A stretch of 64,000 nucleotides of DNA, taken from NCBI GenBank assembly GCA_900314935.1, contig OMXE01000001.1, positions 140,615 to 204,614 on the forward strand, written 5' to 3'. Both the position numbers and the translations under genes were made by a program. The notes beneath the pieces are model-generated. The model worked only from the letters and a program-made list of their open reading frames with translations. It was not told where the DNA came from and made no database searches. Position 1 is the stretch's first letter, and the number at the start of each line of letters is the position of its first letter. Below, piece by piece: positions 16,550 through 24,524 of this stretch. This DNA is from an uncultured Prevotella sp. (GTDB lineage: Bacteria > Bacteroidota > Bacteroidia > Bacteroidales > Bacteroidaceae).

Positions 16550-17131
16550 TTATTTTTTTAATTCGTTAATAAGTATCTGGTTTGTGATTTGCATCCGCTT
16601 TTTTGCAATCGCTTCCAAAATCTCTTTTTCCCGCTTCTGCAAAATAGAAAGTTCCACTATTCGTCGCTGAGTCTCATGATCGGGAATGATGATTTCCAAA
16701 TTCTCTAATGTCGGTTTGTGTATGAGAGGTGTTCCCGTTCCTGCTTGTTCTGTCTTGACGGCAGCGACTACACTGGGATGATTCAGATACCAACATAAGT
16801 ATTTTGGGCTTATAATGTTTGAACGAAGTCTAATAGAATATAAGGTGGTAGAGGGGACTGCGGGAATTTTAAGTTCGAAAACTTTGCATAAATAAGTTGT
16901 TCCTTTACCAGCAAATAGCAGATCGCCATTCCTAAGCAAATAGTTGTCAAGCTTGGGGGTGTATTCAATACGGGTGGCTGTTGTCTCTGGCGAGGACATC
17001 AATAGGTCTTTTACCTGCAAGCAGAAAACCTTACCCGCCGGCGACCCTTTTAAATATATGCCAGAGGATAATTCTGCAATTTCATGCAGCTTAACTTTTT
17101 TCTTAGTATTTTTGTTACTAATAGTAATCAT
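16550..17131 (-). CDS. Single-domain type I S-like subunit upstream of hsdM
   Basis: About 193 aa from the ATG at 17131 (a TTG at 17158 is possible but lies inside the promoter). It holds one target recognition domain and one helical spacer: ELSSGIYLKGSPAGKVFCLQV near the start, LENLEIIIPDHETQRRIVEL and the coil ILQKREKEILEAIAKKR at the end. Full HsdS proteins have two such units, so this would act as a dimer or as a partner of the main HsdS. It could change specificity or be a decayed duplicate; the frame is intact. First gene of the operon. Confidence 0.8.
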   Translation of the reverse strand: MITISNKNTKKKVKLHEIAELSSGIYLKGSPAGKVFCLQVKDLLMSSPETTATRIEYTPKLDNYLLRNGDLLFAGKGTTYLCKVFELKIPAVPSTTLYSIRLRSNIISPKYLCWYLNHPSVVAAVKTEQAGTGTPLIHKPTLENLEIIIPDHETQRRIVELSILQKREKEILEAIAKKRMQITNQILINELKK

Positions 17132-17135
17132 GATG

Positions 17136-17167
17136 CAAATATAGTGATTTTGATTCAAATCACCAAA
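17136..17167 (-). promoter_or_regulatory. hsd operon promoter with imperfect palindrome
   Basis: Minus strand: -33 TTTG (17164-17167), 20 nt, -7 TATATTTG (17136-17143). The 20-nt spacer is an imperfect palindrome (GTGATTTGAATCAAAATCAC), a good operator candidate. The ATG at 17131 is only 4 nt past the -7 box, so the transcript is leaderless or nearly so. Confidence 0.6.
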
Positions 17168-17559
17168 TAATTATCAATTATTTTTTAGTAAAAGGATTAC
17201 TTTTGATTTAAATGGGCGTAAAACCTATCAATTTGGGCAAATACTATAGCAACTGCTGGGTTTTACTCGGTAGTTTGTCATGAATGCACCAGAGGTAATC
17301 CATTCTCTTCCTGCAGAAGAAAACCCTCAGATTAAGATTGCTGAGTTTTATTATAGAAGGAATAACCTCTTAAGTATTCCGCTCATGTTCCTCCGCCAAT
17401 TCGTCTAATCACATGATTACCAAATCAATCGAGGCGGAGGAATTTCATGAGAGTATGTAGTGGAGAGGGGTGGGGGAAGAAGATGGTGGCTATTGGGTAT
17501 TAAGAAGGTGGTTTGTTGAGTAAGACAAGGTGGCAAGGCGAGGGTAAAAGGGCGTCTAA

Positions 17560-17653
17560 CTAATCTGCCACTTAAGTCGGAAGATGTTAGAACTTAAGTC
17601 GGAAGGTCTTGCGACTTGAGTCGCAGGTTGTTGGAACTGAAGTGGCAGATTAG
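17560..17653. repeat. Four 22-bp direct repeats bracketed by a 14-bp inverted repeat
   Basis: Cores ACTTAAGT, ACTTAAGT, ACTTGAGT and ACTGAAGT begin at 17570, 17592, 17614 and 17636: exact 22-bp spacing, all on one helical face, each followed by cGGAAG- or cGCAG-like bases. The first and last copies are embedded in a perfect 14-bp inverted repeat (17560-17573 with 17640-17653, half-site CTAATCTGCCACTT). The array starts about 240 nt upstream of the vapE ATG. Operator array or iteron-like origin are both possible. Confidence 0.8.
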
Positions 17654-17752
17654 AAAGGCGGTGTCTTTCTTGTCGATGGAAGGGTGGCTATTGTTAGTTA
17701 GAATGCAGGAAAAAACATTATATTTTTCAGTGGCTTTTTCAGGGTCTAACTA

Positions 17753-17783
17753 TTGCAATCGGATGCGTTTCGTATTACCTTTG
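17753..17783 (+). promoter_or_regulatory. vapE promoter
   Basis: -33 TTG at 17753-17755, 20 nt, -7 TACCTTTG at 17776-17783. The ATG follows 24 nt later. The -7 context (TACCTTTGCA..., then GAATTAAAT) resembles that of the smalltalk gene at 63229. Confidence 0.65.
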
Positions 17784-17807
17784 CATCAGAATTAAATCGT
17801 TAATACA

Positions 17808-19070
17808 ATGGGAATAATAGACTATTTATCTAAATTAGTATGGGAACACTTAGAGAGTGAGATGGACAGGATGAAGGTGTCCACCATGAAATCTGTTGCT
17901 AAAGACCGCTATGCGGAGCGGCAGAAGGCGATGCTGCGACCTGTGCATGATATGGCGCAGTTCGTGACGGATAACTTCGATTTTCGCCATAATGTGGTGC
18001 GCGACCTTTATGAGTATCGGCGAAAGGGGAGTGATGACGGGTGGAAAATGGTGGATAACAGGCAGATGAACTCTATCAACTGCCGTATTCAGGACGATGG
18101 TGAGATCTTCTGTCTGTCGAGTTATGTGCGGCAACGCATTGAGAGCGACTTGGCAAAGGATTATCATCCTGTACGTGATTATCTTAACAGGATTCGCGGC
18201 TGTTGGGATGGGAAGACAGATTATATTACTGACTTCGCCAGCCGTATCAGTCAGTCGGACTACTGTCAGCGCATGGTGCGCATCTGGCTGCGTGCCGTTG
18301 TTGCCCAATGGTTAGGTGCTGATTGCCACCATGCCAACGCCGTGATGCTATTGCTCGTCAGTGAACGACAGGGCTTAGGTAAGAGCACGTTCTTCGCCTC
18401 GATGTTGCCTAAGGAGATTGTCGACTACTATACGGATGACTTTAACCTAAAGGCGAAGGGCAATGCGTATCGTAAGATGGTGGAATATGCACTTGTTAGT
18501 CTTGACGAGTTTGAAAAAATTGGACACAAGAAGATGCCTGAACTGAAATCGATGATGCAGACAATGAAACCCAGTTTTATCGGGGCCTATAAGAAGAATT
18601 TCAATCAGCTGCCGCGTATCGCCTCGTTTGTAGGTACCACGAATGAACGTCATGTGTTAACCGACCGTACCGGATCACGTCGTTTCCTGATTCTGGAACC
18701 TGATGGCCATATCGACGTGGAAGGCATCTGTCATGACCAATTATATGCCCAGGTGCTGCATGAGGTGGAAGCGTTGCATCTGCCCTACTGGTTCTCAAAA
18801 GAGGAGGAGGCTGAGATGGAACGTCATAATAAGGACTATTATGTGTTGAATGCTGTGGAACAGCTCTTCCTGCAGCATTTTACGATTCCCAAGCGTAAGG
18901 AAGAGGGAACGTTTATGAGTGGAGCCGAGATTATCCGTGAGTTGGGGAAGTATTCCAGGAAGACGATGGAGGGCGTGACCACCAATAGTTTCGGGCGAAT
19001 GATGACACGCTTAGGGGTTCAGCGAGTAGGTCATCACGATACCGACGGCTATATCGTGAAAGTAGCGTAA
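17808..19070 (+). CDS. VapE-family P-loop protein (first copy)
   Basis: A 420-aa protein. A helical N-terminal part (about 1-150) precedes an SF3-helicase-like ATPase: Walker A SERQGLGKSTFF (about 186-196), Walker B-like ALVSLDEFEKI (about 228), GTTNE (about 276) and TGSRRFLILE (about 289). The C-terminal part looks like a small DNA-binding domain (GAEIIRELGKYSRKTMEG). VapE proteins are common in prophages, satellites and Bacteroides accessory loci and are likely replication-type helicases. It is convergent with the HU-family gene at 19148. The second copy in this window (60283-61593) is only distantly similar. Confidence 0.85.
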   Translation: MGIIDYLSKLVWEHLESEMDRMKVSTMKSVAKDRYAERQKAMLRPVHDMAQFVTDNFDFRHNVVRDLYEYRRKGSDDGWKMVDNRQMNSINCRIQDDGEIFCLSSYVRQRIESDLAKDYHPVRDYLNRIRGCWDGKTDYITDFASRISQSDYCQRMVRIWLRAVVAQWLGADCHHANAVMLLLVSERQGLGKSTFFASMLPKEIVDYYTDDFNLKAKGNAYRKMVEYALVSLDEFEKIGHKKMPELKSMMQTMKPSFIGAYKKNFNQLPRIASFVGTTNERHVLTDRTGSRRFLILEPDGHIDVEGICHDQLYAQVLHEVEALHLPYWFSKEEEAEMERHNKDYYVLNAVEQLFLQHFTIPKRKEEGTFMSGAEIIRELGKYSRKTMEGVTTNSFGRMMTRLGVQRVGHHDTDGYIVKVA

Positions 19071-19086
19071 CGACATGCCCTATAAA

Positions 19087-19152
19087 ATTGCTCCGCCAAC
19101 AACCTGTTGACTATAAGTCAATTAGGCAAGTTGGCGGAGCAATCTTTTTATT
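19087..19152. terminator. Bidirectional terminator between vapE and HU gene
   Basis: A perfect 14-bp stem (ATTGCTCCGCCAAC 19087-19100 with 19130-19143) encloses 29 nt that can form an inner TTGACT/AGTCAA hairpin. CTTTTTATT follows on the plus strand, and TTTTATAGG on the minus strand. It serves both convergent genes. Confidence 0.8.
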
Positions 19153-19807
19153 CCCATCCGTAGCGATAATAGACGTAAGTGGTGCCCTGTTTCTTACAAT
19201 AGTATTTTGAGAATGGCTCTGCGATGATGCTATCCAGCCATTTCTGGGCGCGATAGGCTGTGATGTTCAGTCCGTACTCCATCTGCTTACGCGTAATGGA
19301 ATGGTGCTCTTTCAGATAGTTGTCAAGGAAGTTAATGATCTCTTCACGTTGATATGACTGGTTCCTGCCTGCCACTCCTCTTCCATATTTGTTATGTGTT
19401 GCAGTGTTGTCCTTTAGCGCTTTGACAAAACTGGGATCAGGCGTGAACGATACCCCCTGCACCTCCACGTCGTTAGCGGTGATCTTATCAGGGTCGGTGA
19501 AGTGAGGCTTCAGTGGATTACCATTCTCGTCGTATTTCATCTTCAGTCCTACCTTCATCTGGAAGGTCCCAAGACCGTCGATGCGGAACCGTTTGTTTTC
19601 CCGCAGTTGCTCGATAATCTCATCTTTCAAGATGATGAGCGATGAGAGCATCATCGTGGTATTACAAGTGTTGTGATACTTCAGGTGGTCCAGGAAAGCC
19701 CTTTCGTTCATGGTGCCTTCTGGCATGTGCCGTACCTGATAAGTGGTGTTCCCGTCGTTGTCGGGCTGAGGATTGGGAAAAATGCCGTATTTGATTTTGT
19801 CTGCCAT
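19148..19807 (-). CDS. HU-family (HU-HIG type) DNA-binding protein
   Basis: A 219-aa protein. The N-terminal half (about 1-130) fits the HU/IHF-like fold found in Bacteroidetes accessory loci: FLDHLKYHNTCNTTMMLSSL, then ELRENKRFRIDGLGTFQMK, where GLGTF is the HU beta-arm entry. The C-terminal half (about 150-219) looks like a winged helix (NFLDNYLKEHHSITRKQMEYG). Probably a nucleoid or regulatory protein linked to the adjacent vapE. Its promoter is supplied by a dispersed repeat (19827-19905): -7 TACCTTTG 19827-19834 and -33 TTTG 19855-19858. Confidence 0.8.
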   Translation of the reverse strand: MADKIKYGIFPNPQPDNDGNTTYQVRHMPEGTMNERAFLDHLKYHNTCNTTMMLSSLIILKDEIIEQLRENKRFRIDGLGTFQMKVGLKMKYDENGNPLKPHFTDPDKITANDVEVQGVSFTPDPSFVKALKDNTATHNKYGRGVAGRNQSYQREEIINFLDNYLKEHHSITRKQMEYGLNITAYRAQKWLDSIIAEPFSKYYCKKQGTTYVYYRYGWE

Positions 19808-19826
19808 AGTTGTGATTTATTGGGTA

Positions 19827-19905
19827 CAAAGGTACGAATAAGTGAGCGAAAAACCAAATATATTTGGGGTTTTCCGAGCGGGAGTACCTTCGGCGAAGCC
19901 AAAGT
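19827..19905 (-). repeat. Dispersed promoter-bearing repeat, copy 1
   Basis: About 79 bp. Read on the minus strand it contains a palindrome centred on CCAAATATATTTGG, -33 TTTG in the right palindrome arm, a conserved TTTTTCGCTC spacer of 20 nt, and -7 TACCTTTG. Related units stand at 51979-52190. Here it drives the HU-family gene. Confidence 0.75.
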
Positions 19906-19943
19906 ACAAAAAAATCCGCATAAACAAGCAGTCTATGCGGATT
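19906..19943 (-). terminator. Terminator of the 783-aa secreted-protein gene
   Basis: 10-bp stem AATCCGCATA / TATGCGGATT (19913-19922 with 19934-19943), 11-nt loop, followed on the minus strand by a run of T (complement of 19907-19912 and beyond). Confidence 0.85.
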
Positions 19944-19962
19944 AATTTATATAGTAATGGTT

Positions 19963-22314
19963 TTATTCGACAACGACCTTACGACCATTCACGATGTAGA
20001 GTCCCTTCGTGGGATGTGCCACGCGACGACCTTGTAGGTCGTAGTAATGATGGTCAATGGCCGATGGTGAATGGTCAATGCTCTCAATGCCTGTGGCCAC
20101 ACCTGATGCTGCGTTGTCTTTAACCCACATCATCATCTCCTCGAGCTGCATGTAGTCACTACCAGCGTTAGCCGTAATCTCGAAGCGGAAATACTGGTAG
20201 GCCTTGTCGCTGGCATTGTTGAAATCGAAGGTATAGGGGGTGAAGTTCACGTCCTTTAATGTTTCATCGTTATTCACTTCAGCAATAACCGTCCAGTTTG
20301 CATCACCTTCGTTCTTAGCCTTGATCTTCCAGTCGCGCGGGTTTCTGCCATTACATTCCAAGTTGTCGTTACCTGTTATCAGCACGTACTTCTTTGGGAC
20401 GACAGGTTTGGTGGTATGGAACTCCACATAACAGGGGTGGTCTTTATTTTCATCTCCAAAGTCCACGCACCACTTGCTGTCGTTATTCTCTGTATACTTG
20501 CCGTCTAACAAGTATGTGGGACCTTCGTCTTCGTCTTCATTTCCTATTGTATATTCTTTAAAATAATCACTTCCTTCAACACCCCATATAACTCCTTTTG
20601 TCACGGTGAACGCTGTAGGACCCACCAGAAGTGTCATGTCGTCGGTACCATAGATGACATGAATGGTCACGTCGGAACTGGGCATAAGGAATGTATAGCT
20701 ACCGTTACCATTGTCGGTGTAGCTGACGGCCGTGTTGTCTGCCTGAGTAACCTTGAAGCTCTTTATGATCAAACCATCGGGAATGCTGACGTTGCTGACG
20801 GTGACCTTTGATCCGGTCTTGTAATAGTCTTCATCAATAACAACAGGGTCGGAACTTACCTTCATCTTGTTCGTATCATAATGGATATTAAAGGCAATCT
20901 GCTGGCGGGTTGTCTTGAGGGTAACGTCGTGTGCGGGCATAATGAATGAGTAGCTGCCATTTGCATCTTTGGTACAGTTCACTTCATGGTAACCTTTGTC
21001 ATCGGTATAACAGTAGCGGGCGCTCTGAACTTGCAAATACTCTTCCATATCGACGGTGAAGCTTATGGTGCTGCCAGGCGTATATAAGTTATCCCAATCT
21101 GCTTCATCAATGTCTATGCCTTCATTTTGGTCCCATCTGATGAAGAATTTTTCTCGGGTGGCCACCGCAGAAACGATAACGTTCTGGGCGGGCATGGTAA
21201 ATGTCCATACTTTATCGTCTTCGTAGTCTTCTTCATACACCTCAACATTAACTCCATCCTCTGTCGTCACCGACACGCTTGTCACATTGTAGCCATTGGT
21301 GGCGAAAAGTTCCACCTCTTCGTCTTCCTTTGCCGGATTGGGGGTAATCTCCAGACAAGGAATGTTGTAGCCTTCAAGGGAGATAGTGTATTTGGGGATG
21401 TATAGAGGTATTAACGTGATGTCATCATAAATTTCGTCACCCCCCAATGATCCAGAATACACGTTGTCTTCATCGTCTACATTAACGAATTCTTTCTGAA
21501 ACGTAACATCACCATTAAATGAATGGGCATGTATCCGGTCTGAGAGATCCGACCAAGAGAGGTATATCTCGCCGTAACCATCTTCGCCTTCCTCTCCAGT
21601 ATTTTCGTTCACGCCTCCGTATCCCCCACCTATGCTGCCATCAGCAGAAACGTAGCCGCCATAGATGTTAATGTGACCGCTGTTTCCGCCATCGCCGCCT
21701 CTGCTTTCATCGTCTTCTATATCCTCATCTTGCAAGATGTCGCCACCGTTGCCGCCACCAATGTTGCCATGAGCTTCAATGTTGCCACCATAGATATTGA
21801 TGTTGCCAGCTTTCATGCCATTATTACAACCGTCATCCCCACCGTTTCCACCTATGGCGGCATCACGTCCATTGTGGCTATCATATCCTTCTCCAATTGA
21901 GGCTACGAGACTTCCACGGCCATCACCATTACTTTGTGCATAGATGTTGAGCGTTTTACCTTCAGGTACTTCGATGCCTTTTTGCACTTTGAGGGTGCAA
22001 TAGTCTCCGAGAATGATGTTTACCGTGCCATTGATAATGATACGGTTTACTACCTGCAAGTCATCTTCAACGTAGTACCAGCCTTCTCCAAGTTCATAAT
22101 CCCAATCAAAGGTATCTTCGGAGAGCACGCTGTATTCAACAGTTCTCTTCATCTGTTCTCCCTCTGGGGCAGTAGGGTCGTAATACACTATTCCTTCTTC
22201 TTCCTCCTCTTCCTGCGCCCACGCTACGGTGGTGGGGACAAATGTGGTGAACACACTCACGAACAGCGTCATGGCTGTCCGCATCATCATGGTTGAAATC
22301 TTTTTAGCTGGCAT
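19963..22314 (-). CDS. Secreted repeat protein with Prevotella-type C-terminal tail
   Basis: A 783-aa protein. The signal peptide ends near AWAQ (about residue 34), followed by an E-rich run. Residues about 140-270 hold glycine-rich strand repeats (NINIYGGNIEAHGNIGGG, then INIYGGYVSADGSIGGG), like a beta-helix. Three repeats of about 90 aa each contain F-x-MPA-x-DV (WTFTMPAQNV, YSFIMPAHDV, YTFLMPSSDV), as in Bacterial-repeat/InlB-B-like domains. A discoidin (F5/8C)-like domain follows at about 600-740 (PRDWKIKAK, YFRFEITANAGSDYMQLEEM). The end (YDLQGRRV...GLYIVNGRKVVVE) is a C-terminal tail likely recognised by type IX secretion; sprA is in the window. Surface adhesin or binding protein is the best guess. 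Confidence 0.65.
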   Translation of the reverse strand: MPAKKISTMMMRTAMTLFVSVFTTFVPTTVAWAQEEEEEEGIVYYDPTAPEGEQMKRTVEYSVLSEDTFDWDYELGEGWYYVEDDLQVVNRIIINGTVNIILGDYCTLKVQKGIEVPEGKTLNIYAQSNGDGRGSLVASIGEGYDSHNGRDAAIGGNGGDDGCNNGMKAGNINIYGGNIEAHGNIGGGNGGDILQDEDIEDDESRGGDGGNSGHINIYGGYVSADGSIGGGYGGVNENTGEEGEDGYGEIYLSWSDLSDRIHAHSFNGDVTFQKEFVNVDDEDNVYSGSLGGDEIYDDITLIPLYIPKYTISLEGYNIPCLEITPNPAKEDEEVELFATNGYNVTSVSVTTEDGVNVEVYEEDYEDDKVWTFTMPAQNVIVSAVATREKFFIRWDQNEGIDIDEADWDNLYTPGSTISFTVDMEEYLQVQSARYCYTDDKGYHEVNCTKDANGSYSFIMPAHDVTLKTTRQQIAFNIHYDTNKMKVSSDPVVIDEDYYKTGSKVTVSNVSIPDGLIIKSFKVTQADNTAVSYTDNGNGSYTFLMPSSDVTIHVIYGTDDMTLLVGPTAFTVTKGVIWGVEGSDYFKEYTIGNEDEDEGPTYLLDGKYTENNDSKWCVDFGDENKDHPCYVEFHTTKPVVPKKYVLITGNDNLECNGRNPRDWKIKAKNEGDANWTVIAEVNNDETLKDVNFTPYTFDFNNASDKAYQYFRFEITANAGSDYMQLEEMMMWVKDNAASGVATGIESIDHSPSAIDHHYYDLQGRRVAHPTKGLYIVNGRKVVVE

Positions 22315-22414
22315 AGTAGTTGAACAATGAATTGTTAATAGTTTATTGCTGCAAAGATAGTGTAAAATCCGGATAAAACAAAGGGAATGCTCAATTTAAT
22401 GATCATCCGCAGTT
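22315..22414 (-). promoter_or_regulatory. Promoter/leader module, copy 2 of 2
   Basis: Minus strand: -33 TTTG (22379-22382), 19 nt, -7 TATCTTTG (22352-22359), then a leader to the ATG at 22314. It shares an identical 26-nt block (22334-22359) and about 100 bp of overall similarity with the region upstream of the lipoprotein gene at 6879. Confidence 0.75.
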
Positions 22415-22433
22415 GAAACGTGATGGGTTGGGA

Positions 22434-22469
22434 CAAAAAAAGAGATGCAGACATGAGCCTGCATCTCTT
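22434..22469 (-). terminator. dnaK terminator
   Basis: 11-bp stem (AAGAGATGCAG / CTGCATCTCTT, 22440-22450 with 22459-22469), loop of 8 nt, followed on the minus strand by a run of seven T. Confidence 0.9.
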
Positions 22470-22488
22470 CTCTATGATGGTTAAGCGT

Positions 22489-24405
22489 TTACTTCACCTC
22501 TTCGAAGTCAGCATCCTGAACGTCGTCGTTCGGATTTGACTGTGTCTGCTGACCGCCCTGGAAACCAGCGCCTGCATTGGGGTCGGCACCCGGCTGACCT
22601 GCACCAGCCTGCTGGTACATCTTAGCTGATGCAGCCTGCATGACCTGGTTGAGGTTGTTGATGGCGTTGTCGATGGCAGTGGTATCACCACTCTTGTGGG
22701 CATCCTTCAACTGCTGTACGGCAGCCTCCACGTTAGCCTTGTCGGCACCCAGCTTATCACCATTCTCATTGAGGAAGGTCTCGGTCTGGAAGATCATCGA
22801 GTCGGCCTGGTTCATCTTATCGATGCGCTCACGCTCACGCTTGTCGTTCTCGGCATTCTGTTCAGCCTCAGCCTTCATACGGTTGATCTCATCCTGAGAA
22901 AGACCACTGGAAGCCTCGATGCGGATAGCCTGCTCCTTACCGGTAGCCTTATCCTTGGCAGACACCTTGAGGATACCGTTGGCATCGATGTCGAAGGTTA
23001 CCTCGATCTGAGGAATACCACGGCGTGCGGGAGCGATACCGGTGAGGTTGAACTGACCGATAGACTTGTTCTGTGCAGCCATCGGGCGCTCACCCTGCAG
23101 TACATGGATGGTTACCTCGGTCTGGTTGTCGGCTGCGGTAGAGAAGGTCTCGCTCTTCTTGCAAGGAATGGTTGTGTTAGCCTCGATGAGCTTAGTCATC
23201 ACACCACCCAGTGTCTCAATACCCAGTGTCAGCGGAGTAACGTCGAGCAATACGATGTCGCCTACGCCACCTTCCTTGTTCAGGATGGCACCCTGGATAG
23301 AAGCACCTACGGCCACCACCTCATCGGGGTTCACACCCTTTGAAGGCTCCTTACCGAAGTAGTTCTTCACCAATGTCTGCACGGCAGGGATACGACTTGA
23401 ACCACCCACGAGGATCACCTCATCGATGTCGGCTGTTGACAGCTTGGCATCAGCAATAGCCTTCTGACAAGGAGCCAGACAAGCCTGGATAAGGTCGTGT
23501 GCCAACTGCTCGAACTTAGCACGTGTCAAGGTCTTCACCAAGTGCTTGGGCACACCAGCCACCGGCATGATATACGGCAGGTTGATCTCGGTGCTTGTAG
23601 AAGAAGACAACTCGATCTTTGCCTTCTCGGCAGCCTCCTTCAGACGCTGCATAGCCATCGGATCGTCCTTGAGGTTTGCGCCCTCATCGTTCTTGAACTC
23701 CTGTACCAACCAGTCGATGATTACCTGGTCGAAGTCATCACCACCCAGGTGAGTATCACCATTGGTAGAGAGCACCTCGAACACACCACCGCCGAACTCC
23801 AGGATAGAGATATCGAATGTACCACCACCGAGGTCGAACACGGCAATCTTCATATCCTTGTTGGCCTTGTCAACACCGTAAGCCAAAGCAGCGGCAGTAG
23901 GCTCATTGACGATACGCAGCACGTTCAGACCGGCAATCTGTCCAGCCTCCTTAGTAGCCTGACGCTGAGAGTCGGAGAAGTAGGCAGGAACGGTAATCAC
24001 TGCATCCGTCACCTCCTGTCCGAGGTAGTCCTCGGCAGTCTTCTTCATCTTCTGCAATACCATAGCAGAGATCTCCTGCGGAGTATATCTACGTCCTTCG
24101 ATCTCCACACGGGGATAACCGTTCTCGTTAACTACTGTATAAGGAACGCGAGCAATCTCCTTCTCGGTCTGCTGCCAGTTCTCACCCATGAAACGCTTGA
24201 TAGAGTACACGGTGTTCTTCGGATTGGTGATAGCCTGACGCTTAGCCGGGTCACCGATCTTACGCTCACCGCCCTGTACGAAACCCACCACTGAAGGAGT
24301 GGTGCGCTTACCTTCACTGTTTGCAATCACTACAGGCTCGTTACCCTCGAATACGGCAACGCAGCTGTTTGTAGTACCTAAGTCAATTCCAATTACTTTT
24401 CCCAT
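22489..24405 (-). CDS. dnaK: Chaperone DnaK (Hsp70)
   Basis: ATP-dependent protein-folding chaperone of the cytoplasm. 638 aa, the usual length. The N-terminal ATPase starts [13 protein letters not shown] (residues 5-17); phosphate-binding [13 protein letters not shown] lies near 195 and [11 protein letters not shown] near 335. The substrate-binding domain starts around 390 ([17 protein letters not shown]), and the lid ends in a Gly/Gln-rich tail closing with [11 protein letters not shown], the typical C-terminus. No dnaJ or grpE is adjacent. A terminator follows directly, so it is monocistronic. No CIRCE-like inverted repeat is evident in the 119 nt upstream. Confidence 0.98.
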   Translation of the reverse strand: MGKVIGIDLGTTNSCVAVFEGNEPVVIANSEGKRTTPSVVGFVQGGERKIGDPAKRQAITNPKNTVYSIKRFMGENWQQTEKEIARVPYTVVNENGYPRVEIEGRRYTPQEISAMVLQKMKKTAEDYLGQEVTDAVITVPAYFSDSQRQATKEAGQIAGLNVLRIVNEPTAAALAYGVDKANKDMKIAVFDLGGGTFDISILEFGGGVFEVLSTNGDTHLGGDDFDQVIIDWLVQEFKNDEGANLKDDPMAMQRLKEAAEKAKIELSSSTSTEINLPYIMPVAGVPKHLVKTLTRAKFEQLAHDLIQACLAPCQKAIADAKLSTADIDEVILVGGSSRIPAVQTLVKNYFGKEPSKGVNPDEVVAVGASIQGAILNKEGGVGDIVLLDVTPLTLGIETLGGVMTKLIEANTTIPCKKSETFSTAADNQTEVTIHVLQGERPMAAQNKSIGQFNLTGIAPARRGIPQIEVTFDIDANGILKVSAKDKATGKEQAIRIEASSGLSQDEINRMKAEAEQNAENDKRERERIDKMNQADSMIFQTETFLNENGDKLGADKANVEAAVQQLKDAHKSGDTTAIDNAINNLNQVMQAASAKMYQQAGAGQPGADPNAGAGFQGGQQTQSNPNDDVQDADFEEVK

Positions 24406-24524
24406 TGTTGTATTGTTTTTTATTGTTTATATGCTTGAAAAATCACTCACGACTGGAAAGTCAGTCGTTAGGCAAGAAGCAAATCATATGCCAACAGGGG
24501 TGTAACAGGAAAAGAATGACAGTA

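Larger units (their letters stand above)
17168..17807. other. 640-bp region between hsd operon and vapE, with structured repeats
   Basis: No convincing gene. A 42-codon frame at 17280-17408 has no recognisable product or start signal. A 10-bp inverted repeat (TTCCTCCGCC / GGCGGAGGAA) flanks about 35 nt near 17390-17442. Between 17560 and 17653 is a phased four-copy array (listed separately). The vapE promoter closes the region. The region may contain an attachment or replication-type site, but no integrase is present in the window. Confidence 0.5.

Noticed and set aside
17280-17408. 42-codon plus-strand frame in the hsd-vapE gap
   Set aside because: No ribosome-binding site, no promoter at the right distance and no known family; kept only as a remark on the region.
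23497-24294. 265-codon plus-strand frame across dnaK
   Set aside because: Antisense to dnaK, a common artefact of its codon use.
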